Source: Flavobacterium cupriresistens (GTDB lineage: Bacteria > Bacteroidota > Bacteroidia > Flavobacteriales > Flavobacteriaceae). Taken from it: DNA of 64,000 nt. Under the pieces are notes generated by a model. That model searched no databases and had not been told where the DNA came from. It saw only the letters and a list, made by a program, of their open reading frames with translations. Positions 52,901 through 59,086 of this stretch are shown piece by piece (position 1 is the first letter of the stretch; every line of letters begins with the position of its first letter). The stretch covers positions 5,456,001 to 5,520,000 of the forward strand of contig NZ_CP087134.1 in NCBI RefSeq assembly GCF_020911925.1, given 5' to 3'. The position numbers were made by a program, and so were the translations under genes.

Positions 52901-55007
52901 CTACAGAAGTTAATACTGATATGTCATCTGAAATTGGCGTACTACAACCACTTGTTCCCGGATGCAAATAACCTATGGTCCATCGCAATACATTTGTCCC
53001 TCCTGCCGTTAAAAAACCGGTTGCCATAGTAGTAGGATTACTTGAATCTGCAAAAACAATAACATCGGGGCCGGAAACCTGAGACCATATTCCATATTCT
53101 CCCGATGCGGGAATGCTACCATTCATAGTAAGCTGTGAATTTATACACGCACCTTGATCCGGTCCTGCACTCACTGTTGAAAGTATACCGCTTGAAACAT
53201 AAACAGTCACGTTATCAGTAGAAAAAGGACATCTTGAGCCTCCTCCTTTTGTAATATATTGAAATTCATACGTTCCCGGAATTAAACCGGTCGCCATGGT
53301 ATTCTGAGCCGTATGGTCTACTATATTTGCCTCGTTTGGACCACTTAATTGTGTCCAATAACTAGTTCCTTCTGCCGTTGTACCAACCCCTTCCAAAGGT
53401 GCTGCTGTCATACCGCAATTTAAACTCACATCAGATCCCGCATTTGAAGGTGTAGCCTGTGCAGATACGATAACCGCTATACTATCAAAACCATAATCAC
53501 AACCTACGGGTAAATTTCCATCTTCTGTTCTGGCAAATTGCAGTGAATAAGTACCCGGTACTGTTAAATCCGGCAAAGTCACACTGGTCTCTCCAATTTG
53601 TAAAGGAGCCGTCGGAAATGGACCAAGCGGAGAACCAATCGGACCATCTAAAATTCTATATCGATTATAGCCTGTTCCTGTTACCACAATAGGTATCGTA
53701 AATTGAGTTTGCTCACAATTTCCATAAAGATCTTCTCCACCATTTACGGAGATGGTTCGCGTCGACTCTTTATATTCTACCACATAATCTTTTGTAAAAA
53801 CACAGCCTGTATTAGAGTTTGTTAAAGTGTATCGAAAAGTATAAGGATCTCCTGCATCCGAAATATTTGTCACTAAAGTTGTTGGACTTGCAGGCGATTG
53901 TATAGATCCCGGAGGTAATGTTGTACCACCAATTTGTGTCCATAAAACCGTTTCACCGGCATACAAAGGCGCCGGTGCAGAAAGTGTCACCTGATTAATG
54001 GTAGGATCACAAAAATAAATACGTTCTGTACCTCCCGGAAGTACGGTTACGTCTTGTGTAGCAGCTGGCACTGTAATAGTTACTTCGTCGCTGCCCGATG
54101 CACAAGGTCCTACAACCGTCCATCTTAAAACATAAGTTCCTTCCTGTAAATTAGAAACATTGGTTGAACTCGAATTTGGGTTTCCAATTATTGGTGTGTT
54201 GGGTCCACTGACAAAGGTCCAGGTTCCCATTTGACCATTTAATCCGCAACCTCCGAAAGAACCATTTAAATTCACATTTTGCGTAGTCGTATAACAATTC
54301 GTCAGTGTAATATCTGATCCTGCGCTAACTGGTGTAACCCCTCCATAATTGGTAACAGTTATGGAAGAAGAAGAAGAACAAAATTTTCCGGGAGAATATT
54401 CCGGTCCTGTAATTACCCAGGTCAATGTACTCACACCGCAACTCGTTGTTGGCAGTGTTAAAGTTGTAGTAGCCGATGTTGGAAAATTCATAACAACACC
54501 TGCATTATTTGCTCCCGTTATTTCCCAATGCCCGGTTTCTCCCGGGTTTTGAGGGGCATTCCCTGAAATAGCAATGCTTCCTGTGGAATTAGGACACGAA
54601 GCGATATTGGCTCCGGCATTGGCTACCGTAATTGGTACGACAATAACTGTTTTATCCTGAAAAGCCACAACACCGTCACCACAGATCGCCGAATAACGAA
54701 AAACATAGGTATTTCCACCAGTATATCCGGTTACTGTTGTTGTAGGTGAATTTGGAGATGTTATGGTAACAGACGGCCCGCCTATTTGTGTCCATTTTGC
54801 AGTACCAATAATTGGAGCCGGACTATTTCCTTGCAACATCATAGGATCTATGGCGCAAATAGTTTCATTGAGCACACCTGCATTAACCGTACAATTTTGA
54901 GCTTTTACGCTGATAAGATTGCCGAAAAATAAAATTAGGCTCCAAAAAATTATTCCTTTTCTGATAATTCTGTATCCAAAAAGTCTTGTTTGGTAATCTT
55001 GTTCCAT
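40950..55007 (-). CDS. Giant SprB-like surface adhesin (4685 aa) with 24 DUF11 domains and type-B T9SS sorting domain
   Basis: Signal peptide at about 15-36 (IIFWSLILFFGNLISVKAQ). Residues 38-1450 hold about 15 Ig/PKD-like units opening with NAGPDQ-like words, each with paired Cys. Residues 1450-4600 are 24 DUF11 units of about 131 residues, each ending in a PDSTPNN...EDD motif that is acidic and probably binds calcium. The last 85 residues (NEFSPNDDGVNDVFYI ... WNGTADGS-like) are the gliding-motility C-terminal (type B) signal. It should be exported by T9SS and anchored by the PorP/SprF partner. Ligand unknown; a long reach for adhesion or gliding is likely. No frame break in 14 kb. Confidence 0.95.
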   Translation of the reverse strand: MEQDYQTRLFGYRIIRKGIIFWSLILFFGNLISVKAQNCTVNAGVLNETICAIDPMMLQGNSPAPIIGTAKWTQIGGPSVTITSPNSPTTTVTGYTGGNTYVFRYSAICGDGVVAFQDKTVIVVPITVANAGANIASCPNSTGSIAISGNAPQNPGETGHWEITGANNAGVVMNFPTSATTTLTLPTTSCGVSTLTWVITGPEYSPGKFCSSSSSITVTNYGGVTPVSAGSDITLTNCYTTTQNVNLNGSFGGCGLNGQMGTWTFVSGPNTPIIGNPNSSSTNVSNLQEGTYVLRWTVVGPCASGSDEVTITVPAATQDVTVLPGGTERIYFCDPTINQVTLSAPAPLYAGETVLWTQIGGTTLPPGSIQSPASPTTLVTNISDAGDPYTFRYTLTNSNTGCVFTKDYVVEYKESTRTISVNGGEDLYGNCEQTQFTIPIVVTGTGYNRYRILDGPIGSPLGPFPTAPLQIGETSVTLPDLTVPGTYSLQFARTEDGNLPVGCDYGFDSIAVIVSAQATPSNAGSDVSLNCGMTAAPLEGVGTTAEGTSYWTQLSGPNEANIVDHTAQNTMATGLIPGTYEFQYITKGGGSRCPFSTDNVTVYVSSGILSTVSAGPDQGACINSQLTMNGSIPASGEYGIWSQVSGPDVIVFADSSNPTTMATGFLTAGGTNVLRWTIGYLHPGTSGCSTPISDDISVLTSVDMAGTVAMAGTDACYPTNTTTINLNANTPAVGEQGTWTVNPSAGVVFADNHDPQTAVTIPGDDFYKFIWTITLTGGSCGNSSDSVEVTVAENPATAGAGPDQSVCGTTVTMAATLSSGAVGVWSRVSGFGDYTISNVTDPNAVFTFESSGPYVFRWTVTAGSCSTASDDVRILLGVPPQVANAGPDQEICNGTSATMAGSSYNEFFEGGEWSLLAGAPNIPLIVDPMDPNTVINNLVEGKYVFRWKVTSTENFLCPISFDDVIIEVAAPASAGSDATYCDVSSVQLIGSENSTGTWTLTSGNPVGVTITQSPSNSYVANATVVPGNTYVFTYTTSTYSFTSGNTCPGNSDTVTVTVNSGASVQPDAGPDQTICTTDVGGIITLNGNTKPIDVATSEWEWVLQPGTSVANITDINDPGTQVTGLTVPGLYILKWVFKNSNGSPGGGGSCRDLSDIVRINVFQAPSQADAGPDDTVACQRTYTTNAVAPTAGIGRWSFAIPADDPSGGQAVIDSPNNPQTTLSNVTTLGTYILTWTVTNGPFTNPSTCQPSVDQVSVIFNDVPPSIANAGPDKELCAVTQTNLAAVPLTQGVGTWTQTLGTLANIASPNDPATLVFGLTTGVYEFTWTAATANNDGCSSSDTMRIEIYEQPINANAGPDQTLPQFAPVTLGATPPTVGQGQWVKVSGTSSVVFSDVTSPTTAVSGLDVGTTVFEWRVTNGPCAVATDQVSITIIANTDLELIKSVTPNNVNVGSEVTFIISVFNNPSTGGTVDATGVGVKDLLPDGYTIVPGSVSNGGVYNIGDSSISWSNLNVTLGALLDLTFKATVNATGNYVNSAEIVACNQFDIDSTPNNNIPTEDDQDDATISIQSADLSLQKSVVPTLVSIGDNVVFTVVVSNSGPNNATNVSVRDQLPVGYTYVSDTGAGAYNDATGIWTVGTLNNGNSATLTITATVKVTTVVNGYQNTAQVITSDQNDPDSTPNNNVPTEDDQDDATVTLQNADLELDKTVSPISTTAGGVVTFTLALTNNGPGNATGVEIKDYLPNGYTLVSGSVSNGGTYDAASSTLLWQNLSLANGGALNLTFDATVNATGTYVNTAEVTKSDLPDPDSTPNNNIPTEDDQDDATIVIESADLSLQKTVVPTIVSIGDNVVFTVVVTNSGPNNATNVSVRDQLPVGYTYVSDTGAGAYNDATGIWTVGNLNNGNSATLTITATVKTTTVVNGYQNIAQVITSDQNDPDSTPNNNVPTEDDQDDATVTLQVADLELAKTVSPISTTAGGVVTFTLALTNNGPGNATGVEIKDYLPNGYTLVAGSASNGGTYDAASSTLLWQNLSLTNGGALNLTFDATVNATGTYVNTAEVTKSDLPDPDSTPNNNIPTEDDQDDATVVIESADLSLQKTVVPTIVSIGDNVVFTVVVTNSGPNNATNVSVRDQLPVGYTYVSDTGAGAYNGATGIWTVGTLNNGNSATLTITATVKTTTVANGYQNTAQVITSDQNDPDSTPNNNVTTEDDQDDATVTLQNADLELEKTVAPTSVTVGGVVTFTLALTNKGPGNATGVDIKDYLPNGYTLVSGSVSNGGTYDAASSTLLWQNLSLANGGALNLTFDATANATGTYVNTAEVTKSDLPDPDSTPNNDDGDQSEDDESAATITILPNMVDLSLTKTVVNNTLTPLVGSQISFEIRVNNSSLNTATGVQVKDKIPTGYSYVLFSSTSGTYNDTTGVWDVGVVNPGTTEILLLTVNVNATGDYLNIAEVTACDQPDIDSTPNNGVTTEDDYDTAIVAPVSLAADLSLTKTIVGGNTTPLVGSQISFEVIVTNGGPQDATGVQVTDKLPTGYTYAISNTSAGTYDASSGVWDIGGLPKGESETLVITATVNATGDYLNIAEVTASDLPDPDSTPNNGIVTEDDYGSVTITPIATVADLSLTKTIVGGNTTPLVGSQISFEVIVTNDGPQDTTGVQVVDKLPTGYMYVSSTLSAGTYNPTNGLWNIGGLPNGQSQTLTITATVNATGDYLNIAEVTASSLPDPDSTPNNGNVTEDDYGSVTITPIATVADLSLTKTIVGGNTTPLVGSQISFEVIVTNGGPQDVTGVQVTDKLPTGYTYANATPSAGTYDATTGFWNIGGLPNGQSETLVITATVNAAGDYLNIAEVTASSLPDPDSTPNNGVVTEDDYGSVTIIPVAARADLSLAKTIVGGNTSPLFGSQVSFEIVVTNSGPQDATGVQVTESLPTGYTFASATPSAGTYNAGNGVWNVGGLPNGQSQTLTITATVNATGNYTNVAEVTASSLPDPDSTPNNGDITEDDYANVVVTPVSGVADLSLTKTIVGGNTTALVGSEVTFEVIVTNSGPQDVTGVQVGDKLPTGFTYTRSSISTGTYDATTGIWNVGGLINGKSETLTVSGTVNATGDYLNIAEVTASSLPDPDSTPNNGDATEDDYGSVTVTPTSLAADLSLTKTIVGGNTTALVGSEVTFEVIVTNSGPQDVTGVQVGDKLPTGFTYTRSSISTGTYDATTGIWNIGGLINGKSETLTVSGTVNATGDYLNIAEVTASSLPDPDSTPNNGDATEDDYGSVTVMPTSLAADLSLTKTIVGGNTTALVGSEVTFEVIVTNSGPQDVTGVQVGDKLPTGFTYTRSSISTGTYDATTGVWNVGGLINGKSETLTVSGTVNATGDYLNIAEVTASSLPDPDSTPNNGDATEDDYGSVTVTPISLAADLSLTKTIVGGNTTALVGSEVTFEVIVTNSGPQDVTGVQVGDKLPTGFTYTRSSISTGTYDATTGVWNVGGLINGKSETLTVSGTVNATGDYLNIAEVTASSLPDPDSTPNNGIVTEDDYGSVTVTPTSLAADLSLTKTIVGGNTTALVGSEVTFEVIVTNSGPQDVTGVQVTDKLPTGFTYTRSSISTGTYDATTGIWNVGGLINGKSETLTVSGTVNATGDYLNIAEVTASSLPDPDSTPNNGVTTEDDYGSVTVTPTNLAADLSLTKTIVGGNTTALVGSEVTFEVIVTNSGPQDVTGVQVGDKLPTGFTYTRSSISTGTYDATTGIWNVGGLINGKSETLTVSGTVNATGDYLNIAEVTASSLPDPDSTPNNGDATEDDYGSVTVTPTSLAADLSLTKTIVGGNTTALVGSEVTFEVIVTNSGPQDVTGVQVGDKLPAGFTYTRSSISTGTYDATTGVWNVGGLINGKSETLTVSGTVNATGDYLNIAEVTASSLPDPDSTPNNGIATEDDYGSVTVTPTSLAADLALTKTLIGGNTSPAYGTSVTFQITVNNKGPQGAGKVQVTDKLPSGYTYVVFSSTAGVYNEVTGIWDVGAIANGASETLLITAIVNTTGDYRNTAEVFSSDLPDPNSTPNNGVVTEDDISSVILTPVNTIADLSLEKLVVDDMLTPLVGSQITFQITLMNSGPNIATGVEVKDLLPAGYTFVFYNASSGSYNRTTGIWNPGIVLPNSSQTLLINVLVNAPTGTVDEYLNITEVTAADDFDPDSTPNNGITTEDDYDSISVTPIIVMADLSIEKTIIGNQKPNVGDIVTFQVKVKNDGPGNAIGVEVKDLLPSGFAYMMHSATSGTYTFADGRWNVGSILNGNEQILLINATVKPATGAANEYLNITEVTASALPDPDSTPNNGVTTEDDYDSILVDVQLANLSLEKMVSNVKANVNEVVTFTVQVNNAGPVVATGVAVEDLLPIGYSNITNITGGGIYSGFRITWSNLQIPLSGLTLTFQATVETPNGLKDSDYVNTAQVTASDQFDPNSTPDNDDGDQSEDDEDNAFIESPKTDIAIIKTVDATDPPIDALINFTITADNIGSLKATNLEVQDILPTGYQFVSSSTSSGTFDAGTGIWKIPAVDVNSVQTLTLKVKVRDVKDYLNTAKLVALDQIDTNASNNQSSATIEPACLKIHNEFSPNDDGVNDVFYIDCIANYPNNVLEIYNRWGNLIYTQQGYKNTWDGTADGSSKLLPVGTYFYILDLGDGTPKTSGWLYLKR
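43176..45950 (-). repeat. Seven nearly identical DUF11 units (396 bp each)
   Basis: Seven consecutive 132-residue units share almost the whole sequence (for example GGNTTALVGSEVTFEVIVTN in each). Differences at protein level are few (NGD/NGI/NGV ATEDDY, PTGF/PAGF, VGDK/VTDK). At DNA level synonymous changes are frequent, so the copies are not freshly duplicated. Confidence 0.9.
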
Positions 55008-55203
55008 ATAGTATACTTATTTATAGTGGAAAAACTTTATTCAAACATTAATCAGATCATTCACAATTACAAAAATTGTAAACGTCTAACCTGGTAACAT
55101 ACATAAATTTAATTTTGACCTTAGTAATTCCTCATTGGGAATCAGAATTAATCCGTATCAAAAAAAGAGTAGGTTTAAAAATTTGGGAAGTATTTCATGC
55201 TGT

Positions 55204-55629
55204 TTATTTCATGCCAAAAACGGTCACTTCTGCTTTGCCATTTAAAAATCCTTTGGTGTCATACCAAAAATGAATGGCTTTAATTTTGCGTTTGCCTCCA
55301 CGAAGATCAATTACTCTGCTTTCTCCTCCTTTGGCTATATTTTGTCTTAATTCAATATTTTCAGGTGCCCCGCTCTCATAATCTACGACCATTTTTTGCA
55401 TGTTAAGCGGCGAATCTGTCACCTTAAGTTTTAATTTTCTAAAGGAATCCCGATGGGTCACATCAAGTTTGTCATGATCGGCATTGTGTGTAACCGATCT
55501 GCTGCCTATCACACGCCAGGAACCGACATTATTATTGTTTACAACATTATTATTTTTTCTTATCACTTTTTGAGCAGTTGTCAATTGAACTGCCAACAAA
55601 ATCATACCTAAAACTAGTATCTTTTTCAT
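55204..55629 (-). CDS. Small secreted protein, DUF2541-like
   Basis: 141 residues with a signal peptide (KKILVLGMILLAVQLTTAQ). After an Asn-rich linker comes a beta-rich domain: GSWRVIGSRSVTHNADHDKLD, FRKLKLKVTDSPLNMQKMVVDYESG and RVIDLRGGKRKIKAIHFWYDT. This arrangement resembles the DUF2541 pattern of small periplasmic proteins. It lies 60 bp beyond the channel-like gene on the same strand and may be in the sulfatase operon. Function is unknown. Confidence 0.6.
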   Translation of the reverse strand: MKKILVLGMILLAVQLTTAQKVIRKNNNVVNNNNVGSWRVIGSRSVTHNADHDKLDVTHRDSFRKLKLKVTDSPLNMQKMVVDYESGAPENIELRQNIAKGGESRVIDLRGGKRKIKAIHFWYDTKGFLNGKAEVTVFGMK

Positions 55630-55689
55630 AACATTTATTTTTTACTATTAATCACCTTGACTCAAGGTCAACATGTGGTTTCGATTTTT

Positions 55690-56661
55690 CTACTTCAATT
55701 TCTTCAAATTAACATAGGTGAAAACTGCCGTTATTTTAAACATATTGGCATCTACATTCGACGGATTCGAAAAAACGCCGGCATATGACATATTAATTCC
55801 CAAAGGGGGTATAATTTGATAACCAACTGTCGCACCACCGCCCAATGCATTTATTTTATTGTCTTGTTTAACACCGTCGTATTCTAATGCTCCTCCGTAT
55901 TGGTATCTCAAATCTGCGCCGGCCCAGAATTTTTCTGTAAAATTATGAGTCAAGTGATTTTCGATAGCAAACAGCGGTTTTTGTTTGGTTTCTCTCGCCC
56001 GGGTTATAAAAGTAGGATCACTATTGGTCGTATACATTTGCACCGATGGGTAAACCTCTAACCACGTCACTCTTTTGGGATCCTTACTCAGATGAATATT
56101 CATCGGAAATCCCAATTCAAACGTAAATCGGTTACTCCCCAGATTCATCGCTTTATTTCTATCATAGGAACCGGAATACCAAGTTCTGAAATACCCCATC
56201 ATCGAAAAAGTTTTATGCTGATACGCCACATATTCTTTAACATTCAGTGCGGGTTGATTTATTAATCCGTATTTAAATCCGATAAAACCATCCGCAAAAC
56301 CTCCGGAACTTACGTCAATTGTTGACGGCAAATTGAGATTACTTAATGCGGCAGCATTTAAAGTTCCTGAAACATTACCCGGTACTGCATTTAACATAAT
56401 CTGAGCAAAATTCCCACCCAAATTAAAATTATGAATCAGGGTAACAGGAAAAGCATTAATGGTAAGGTCTGCTCCATTAACCAAAATATTTGCAGGCGTT
56501 ATATTCTGATTCAGATGCATCCATTTGGGTATTAAACCCGTTGCTCCTGTTGGTCCCCATAAAAGCATTCTCGCTCCGTCGCCTTGCGCAAAATTTTTGT
56601 TCGACAGTGTTACCAGTAAAACTAAAAATCCAAGTCTGATCTGTTTTATTACGATTTTCAT
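55690..56661 (-). CDS. Outer-membrane channel-like protein (Phenol_MetA_deg-type)
   Basis: 323 residues with a signal peptide ending near FAQ. The N-terminal motif GDGARMLLWGPTGATGLIPKWM and the strand pattern (FIGFKYGLINQPALNVKEYVAYQ, FWAGADLRYQYGGALEYDG) are typical of the MetA-pathway phenol-degradation transporter family, beta barrels thought to let small hydrophobic or aromatic compounds pass. It begins 4 bp after the second sulfatase stop, so it is coupled with it and may take up desulfated products. Family call by pattern. Confidence 0.7.
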   Translation of the reverse strand: MKIVIKQIRLGFLVLLVTLSNKNFAQGDGARMLLWGPTGATGLIPKWMHLNQNITPANILVNGADLTINAFPVTLIHNFNLGGNFAQIMLNAVPGNVSGTLNAAALSNLNLPSTIDVSSGGFADGFIGFKYGLINQPALNVKEYVAYQHKTFSMMGYFRTWYSGSYDRNKAMNLGSNRFTFELGFPMNIHLSKDPKRVTWLEVYPSVQMYTTNSDPTFITRARETKQKPLFAIENHLTHNFTEKFWAGADLRYQYGGALEYDGVKQDNKINALGGGATVGYQIIPPLGINMSYAGVFSNPSNVDANMFKITAVFTYVNLKKLK

Positions 56662-56665
56662 TCTT

Positions 56666-59044
56666 TTATTTTTTTACGTATTTTATTGAGGTCTTACCGA
56701 TTTTTCCGTTGAATGTAAAGGGTGCCTGATCAAAATAATCTAAAGAAACCGGAGAATCCAGATCCGTACCAATATCAAATGTTGCATTAGAAGTAAAATG
56801 AAGAGACATTGCGGCAGGAACAATACCTTGCCCTACTGCAGAACCATTTACTTTAAGTGTTACATTCATCGCACCTCCAATTTTATCCACCAATTTAGAT
56901 TCAACTTCTATTTTAACTTTACCCGTTGGCAATTTATCTTTCGACTTCACTTTCGTGCGTTGTACTTCAAATAAATTAAACTCATAATTTAAGTATCCCT
57001 CTTTTACATAACAAGTTACTCCACCTGAAAAACCCGCAAGGGCATACAAAACGCCATTGGCATTTTCCGGAACTTCAACTTCTAAGGTTACTATATTGCT
57101 AACTTTTCCAAGTTTTGGAGCAGCCGATTCCGGCATTCCTTTTATTGGAGACTCAAAAGACCATTCTGTAAGTAGCGAAGCCGGCGCATCTTCAGGGTGA
57201 TATAAGGCCGTGGACCACAATCCCCCGCCAATAGGCAAATTTTTATTTTTAGCTGATTCTGTTAAGAATAAAGCTTTCATAGATTCTAATTTTTTAGGCT
57301 CTTTTGTCGCCAAATCAACTGCCTGAGACCAATCTTCGTCTATATTATACAATTGCCAGGTATCTGTTAGTGGTGACCATTCTTTGATCCCTTTTGGAAT
57401 TCCTCCTACCCACGGTTCTCTTGGTCCACGGGCACTTGCAAACCAACCATCTTGATAGATTCCACGACTGGCCATAATATCAAAAAACTGTGTATGATGG
57501 GTTCCGGGTGCTTTTGGATCGGTAAATGAGTAAACAATACTTACCCCGTCTAATCCATCTTGAGGAAATCCATTCACTACTTGTGGAGCCGGAATTTTAT
57601 TAATTTCATAAATTGTTGGCACGATATCAACTACATGATGAAACTGTGGTCTTGGCGTACTATCATGTTTGATCCCTTTAGGCCACGAAATCGCCATCGG
57701 CTGACGAATCCCTCCAAAATAAGCTCCTTGTAATTTGGTTCCCTGATAGGGTGAACTGGTTGCCCAGGCCCAACCGGCATTAAACATATTATCTGTTTTT
57801 GGTCCGCCAAGCACCTCTAAGCCTCCTAGTTCATTTAAGGCCGCAATATGCTGTTCGATTTTGGTTGGAATTCCGTTTTGTGCTAATTGTTCACTAATTG
57901 TACCATTAAGTCCTTCTGAAGAGGAACCGTTATCCCCCCATATGTAAATAATAATGGTATTGTCCAGTTCTCCAAGTTTTTCAATTTCGTCAATAACCCT
58001 GCCTGCGTTATAATCTGCATGTTCTGCAAATCCGGCCCATAACTCCATCAATCGACGTTGAAATGGTTTTTCTGCCTCCGGTATACTTGCCCAAGAAGCC
58101 ATAGACGTTGCGCGTGGAGTGAGCAGCGTATTTTGTGGAATCCAGCCGTTTTCTTTTTGACGTTTGAACACTCTTTCTCTGTAAGCATCCCAACCGTCAT
58201 CAAATTTACCTTTGTATTTGTCTGCCCATTCTTTCATAACGTGATGAGGTCCATGAGCTGCTCCCGGCGCCCAATACAAAAAGAACGGTTTCTCCGGAGC
58301 ATATGCTTTTTGCTCTTGCAACCAATGAATAGCATCATCAGCAATGTCTTCTGATAAATGATAATAATTATGTCCTCCGGATGTTTTCGGATGCTCGACA
58401 TAAGAAGTATTTCTAACCAAAGTTGGCTCGTATTGTGAAGCTTCTCCCGCAAGAAAACCATAAAAATATTCAAATCCATAACCTGTTGGCCAATAATCAA
58501 AAGGGCCTTTTGATGTAATCTGCTCTTCCGGAGTATTATGCCATTTCCCAAAAGCGGCTGTATTATATCCATAGTCTTTTAAAACTTCTGCCATTGTCGC
58601 CGAACTTTTCGGAATTGTACCACTAAAACCATCAAAATCATTGGCAATAGCTGCAATCTGGCCGTTTCCTACACGAGTATGATTACGTCCCGTGAGCAAA
58701 GAAGCACGGGTTGGTGAACACATGGCCGTAGAATGAAAACGATTGTATGAAATTCCTGTTTTTGCAACTCTGCTTAATGTAGGGGTATTTACTTCCCCTC
58801 CGTAGGTTGATGTTGCTCCCGGTCCTGCATCATCCATTAAAATAATTAAAATATTTGGTGCATCAGCCGGCAGATGTTTGGGCTCAACTCTTTTTTTATA
58901 GGTCGAAGTCTCAATGGTAACTCCAGCTTGAGATCCGGACGGAGCAGGAGGAAACGGAAGTACGTCTTGTGCATTCACAAAAGTGCAGCATAAAATTGTC
59001 AGACAAAATAAAAAAAACGGTTTAAATACTTCTTTAACTCTCAT
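56666..59044 (-). CDS. Arylsulfatase (copy B)
   Basis: 792 residues with a signal peptide (FFLFCLTILCCTFVNAQ). The sulfatase signature CSPTRASLLTG starts at Cys109, which must be turned into formylglycine by a maturase not found in the window. The metal ligands are in ILMDDAG (Asp-Asp) and WGDNGSSSEG. The N-terminal 560 residues are the alkaline-phosphatase-like fold; about 200 residues follow as a beta-rich C-terminal domain (TLEVEVPENANGVLYALAG). It hydrolyses sulfate esters in the periplasm. It lies 42 bp after copy A and 4 bp before the channel-like gene. Substrate unknown. Confidence 0.92.
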   Translation of the reverse strand: MRVKEVFKPFFLFCLTILCCTFVNAQDVLPFPPAPSGSQAGVTIETSTYKKRVEPKHLPADAPNILIILMDDAGPGATSTYGGEVNTPTLSRVAKTGISYNRFHSTAMCSPTRASLLTGRNHTRVGNGQIAAIANDFDGFSGTIPKSSATMAEVLKDYGYNTAAFGKWHNTPEEQITSKGPFDYWPTGYGFEYFYGFLAGEASQYEPTLVRNTSYVEHPKTSGGHNYYHLSEDIADDAIHWLQEQKAYAPEKPFFLYWAPGAAHGPHHVMKEWADKYKGKFDDGWDAYRERVFKRQKENGWIPQNTLLTPRATSMASWASIPEAEKPFQRRLMELWAGFAEHADYNAGRVIDEIEKLGELDNTIIIYIWGDNGSSSEGLNGTISEQLAQNGIPTKIEQHIAALNELGGLEVLGGPKTDNMFNAGWAWATSSPYQGTKLQGAYFGGIRQPMAISWPKGIKHDSTPRPQFHHVVDIVPTIYEINKIPAPQVVNGFPQDGLDGVSIVYSFTDPKAPGTHHTQFFDIMASRGIYQDGWFASARGPREPWVGGIPKGIKEWSPLTDTWQLYNIDEDWSQAVDLATKEPKKLESMKALFLTESAKNKNLPIGGGLWSTALYHPEDAPASLLTEWSFESPIKGMPESAAPKLGKVSNIVTLEVEVPENANGVLYALAGFSGGVTCYVKEGYLNYEFNLFEVQRTKVKSKDKLPTGKVKIEVESKLVDKIGGAMNVTLKVNGSAVGQGIVPAAMSLHFTSNATFDIGTDLDSPVSLDYFDQAPFTFNGKIGKTSIKYVKK

Positions 59045-59086
59045 AGTCTGCGGTTTATATTTTAAATAGATATCCTTTTTTATTAA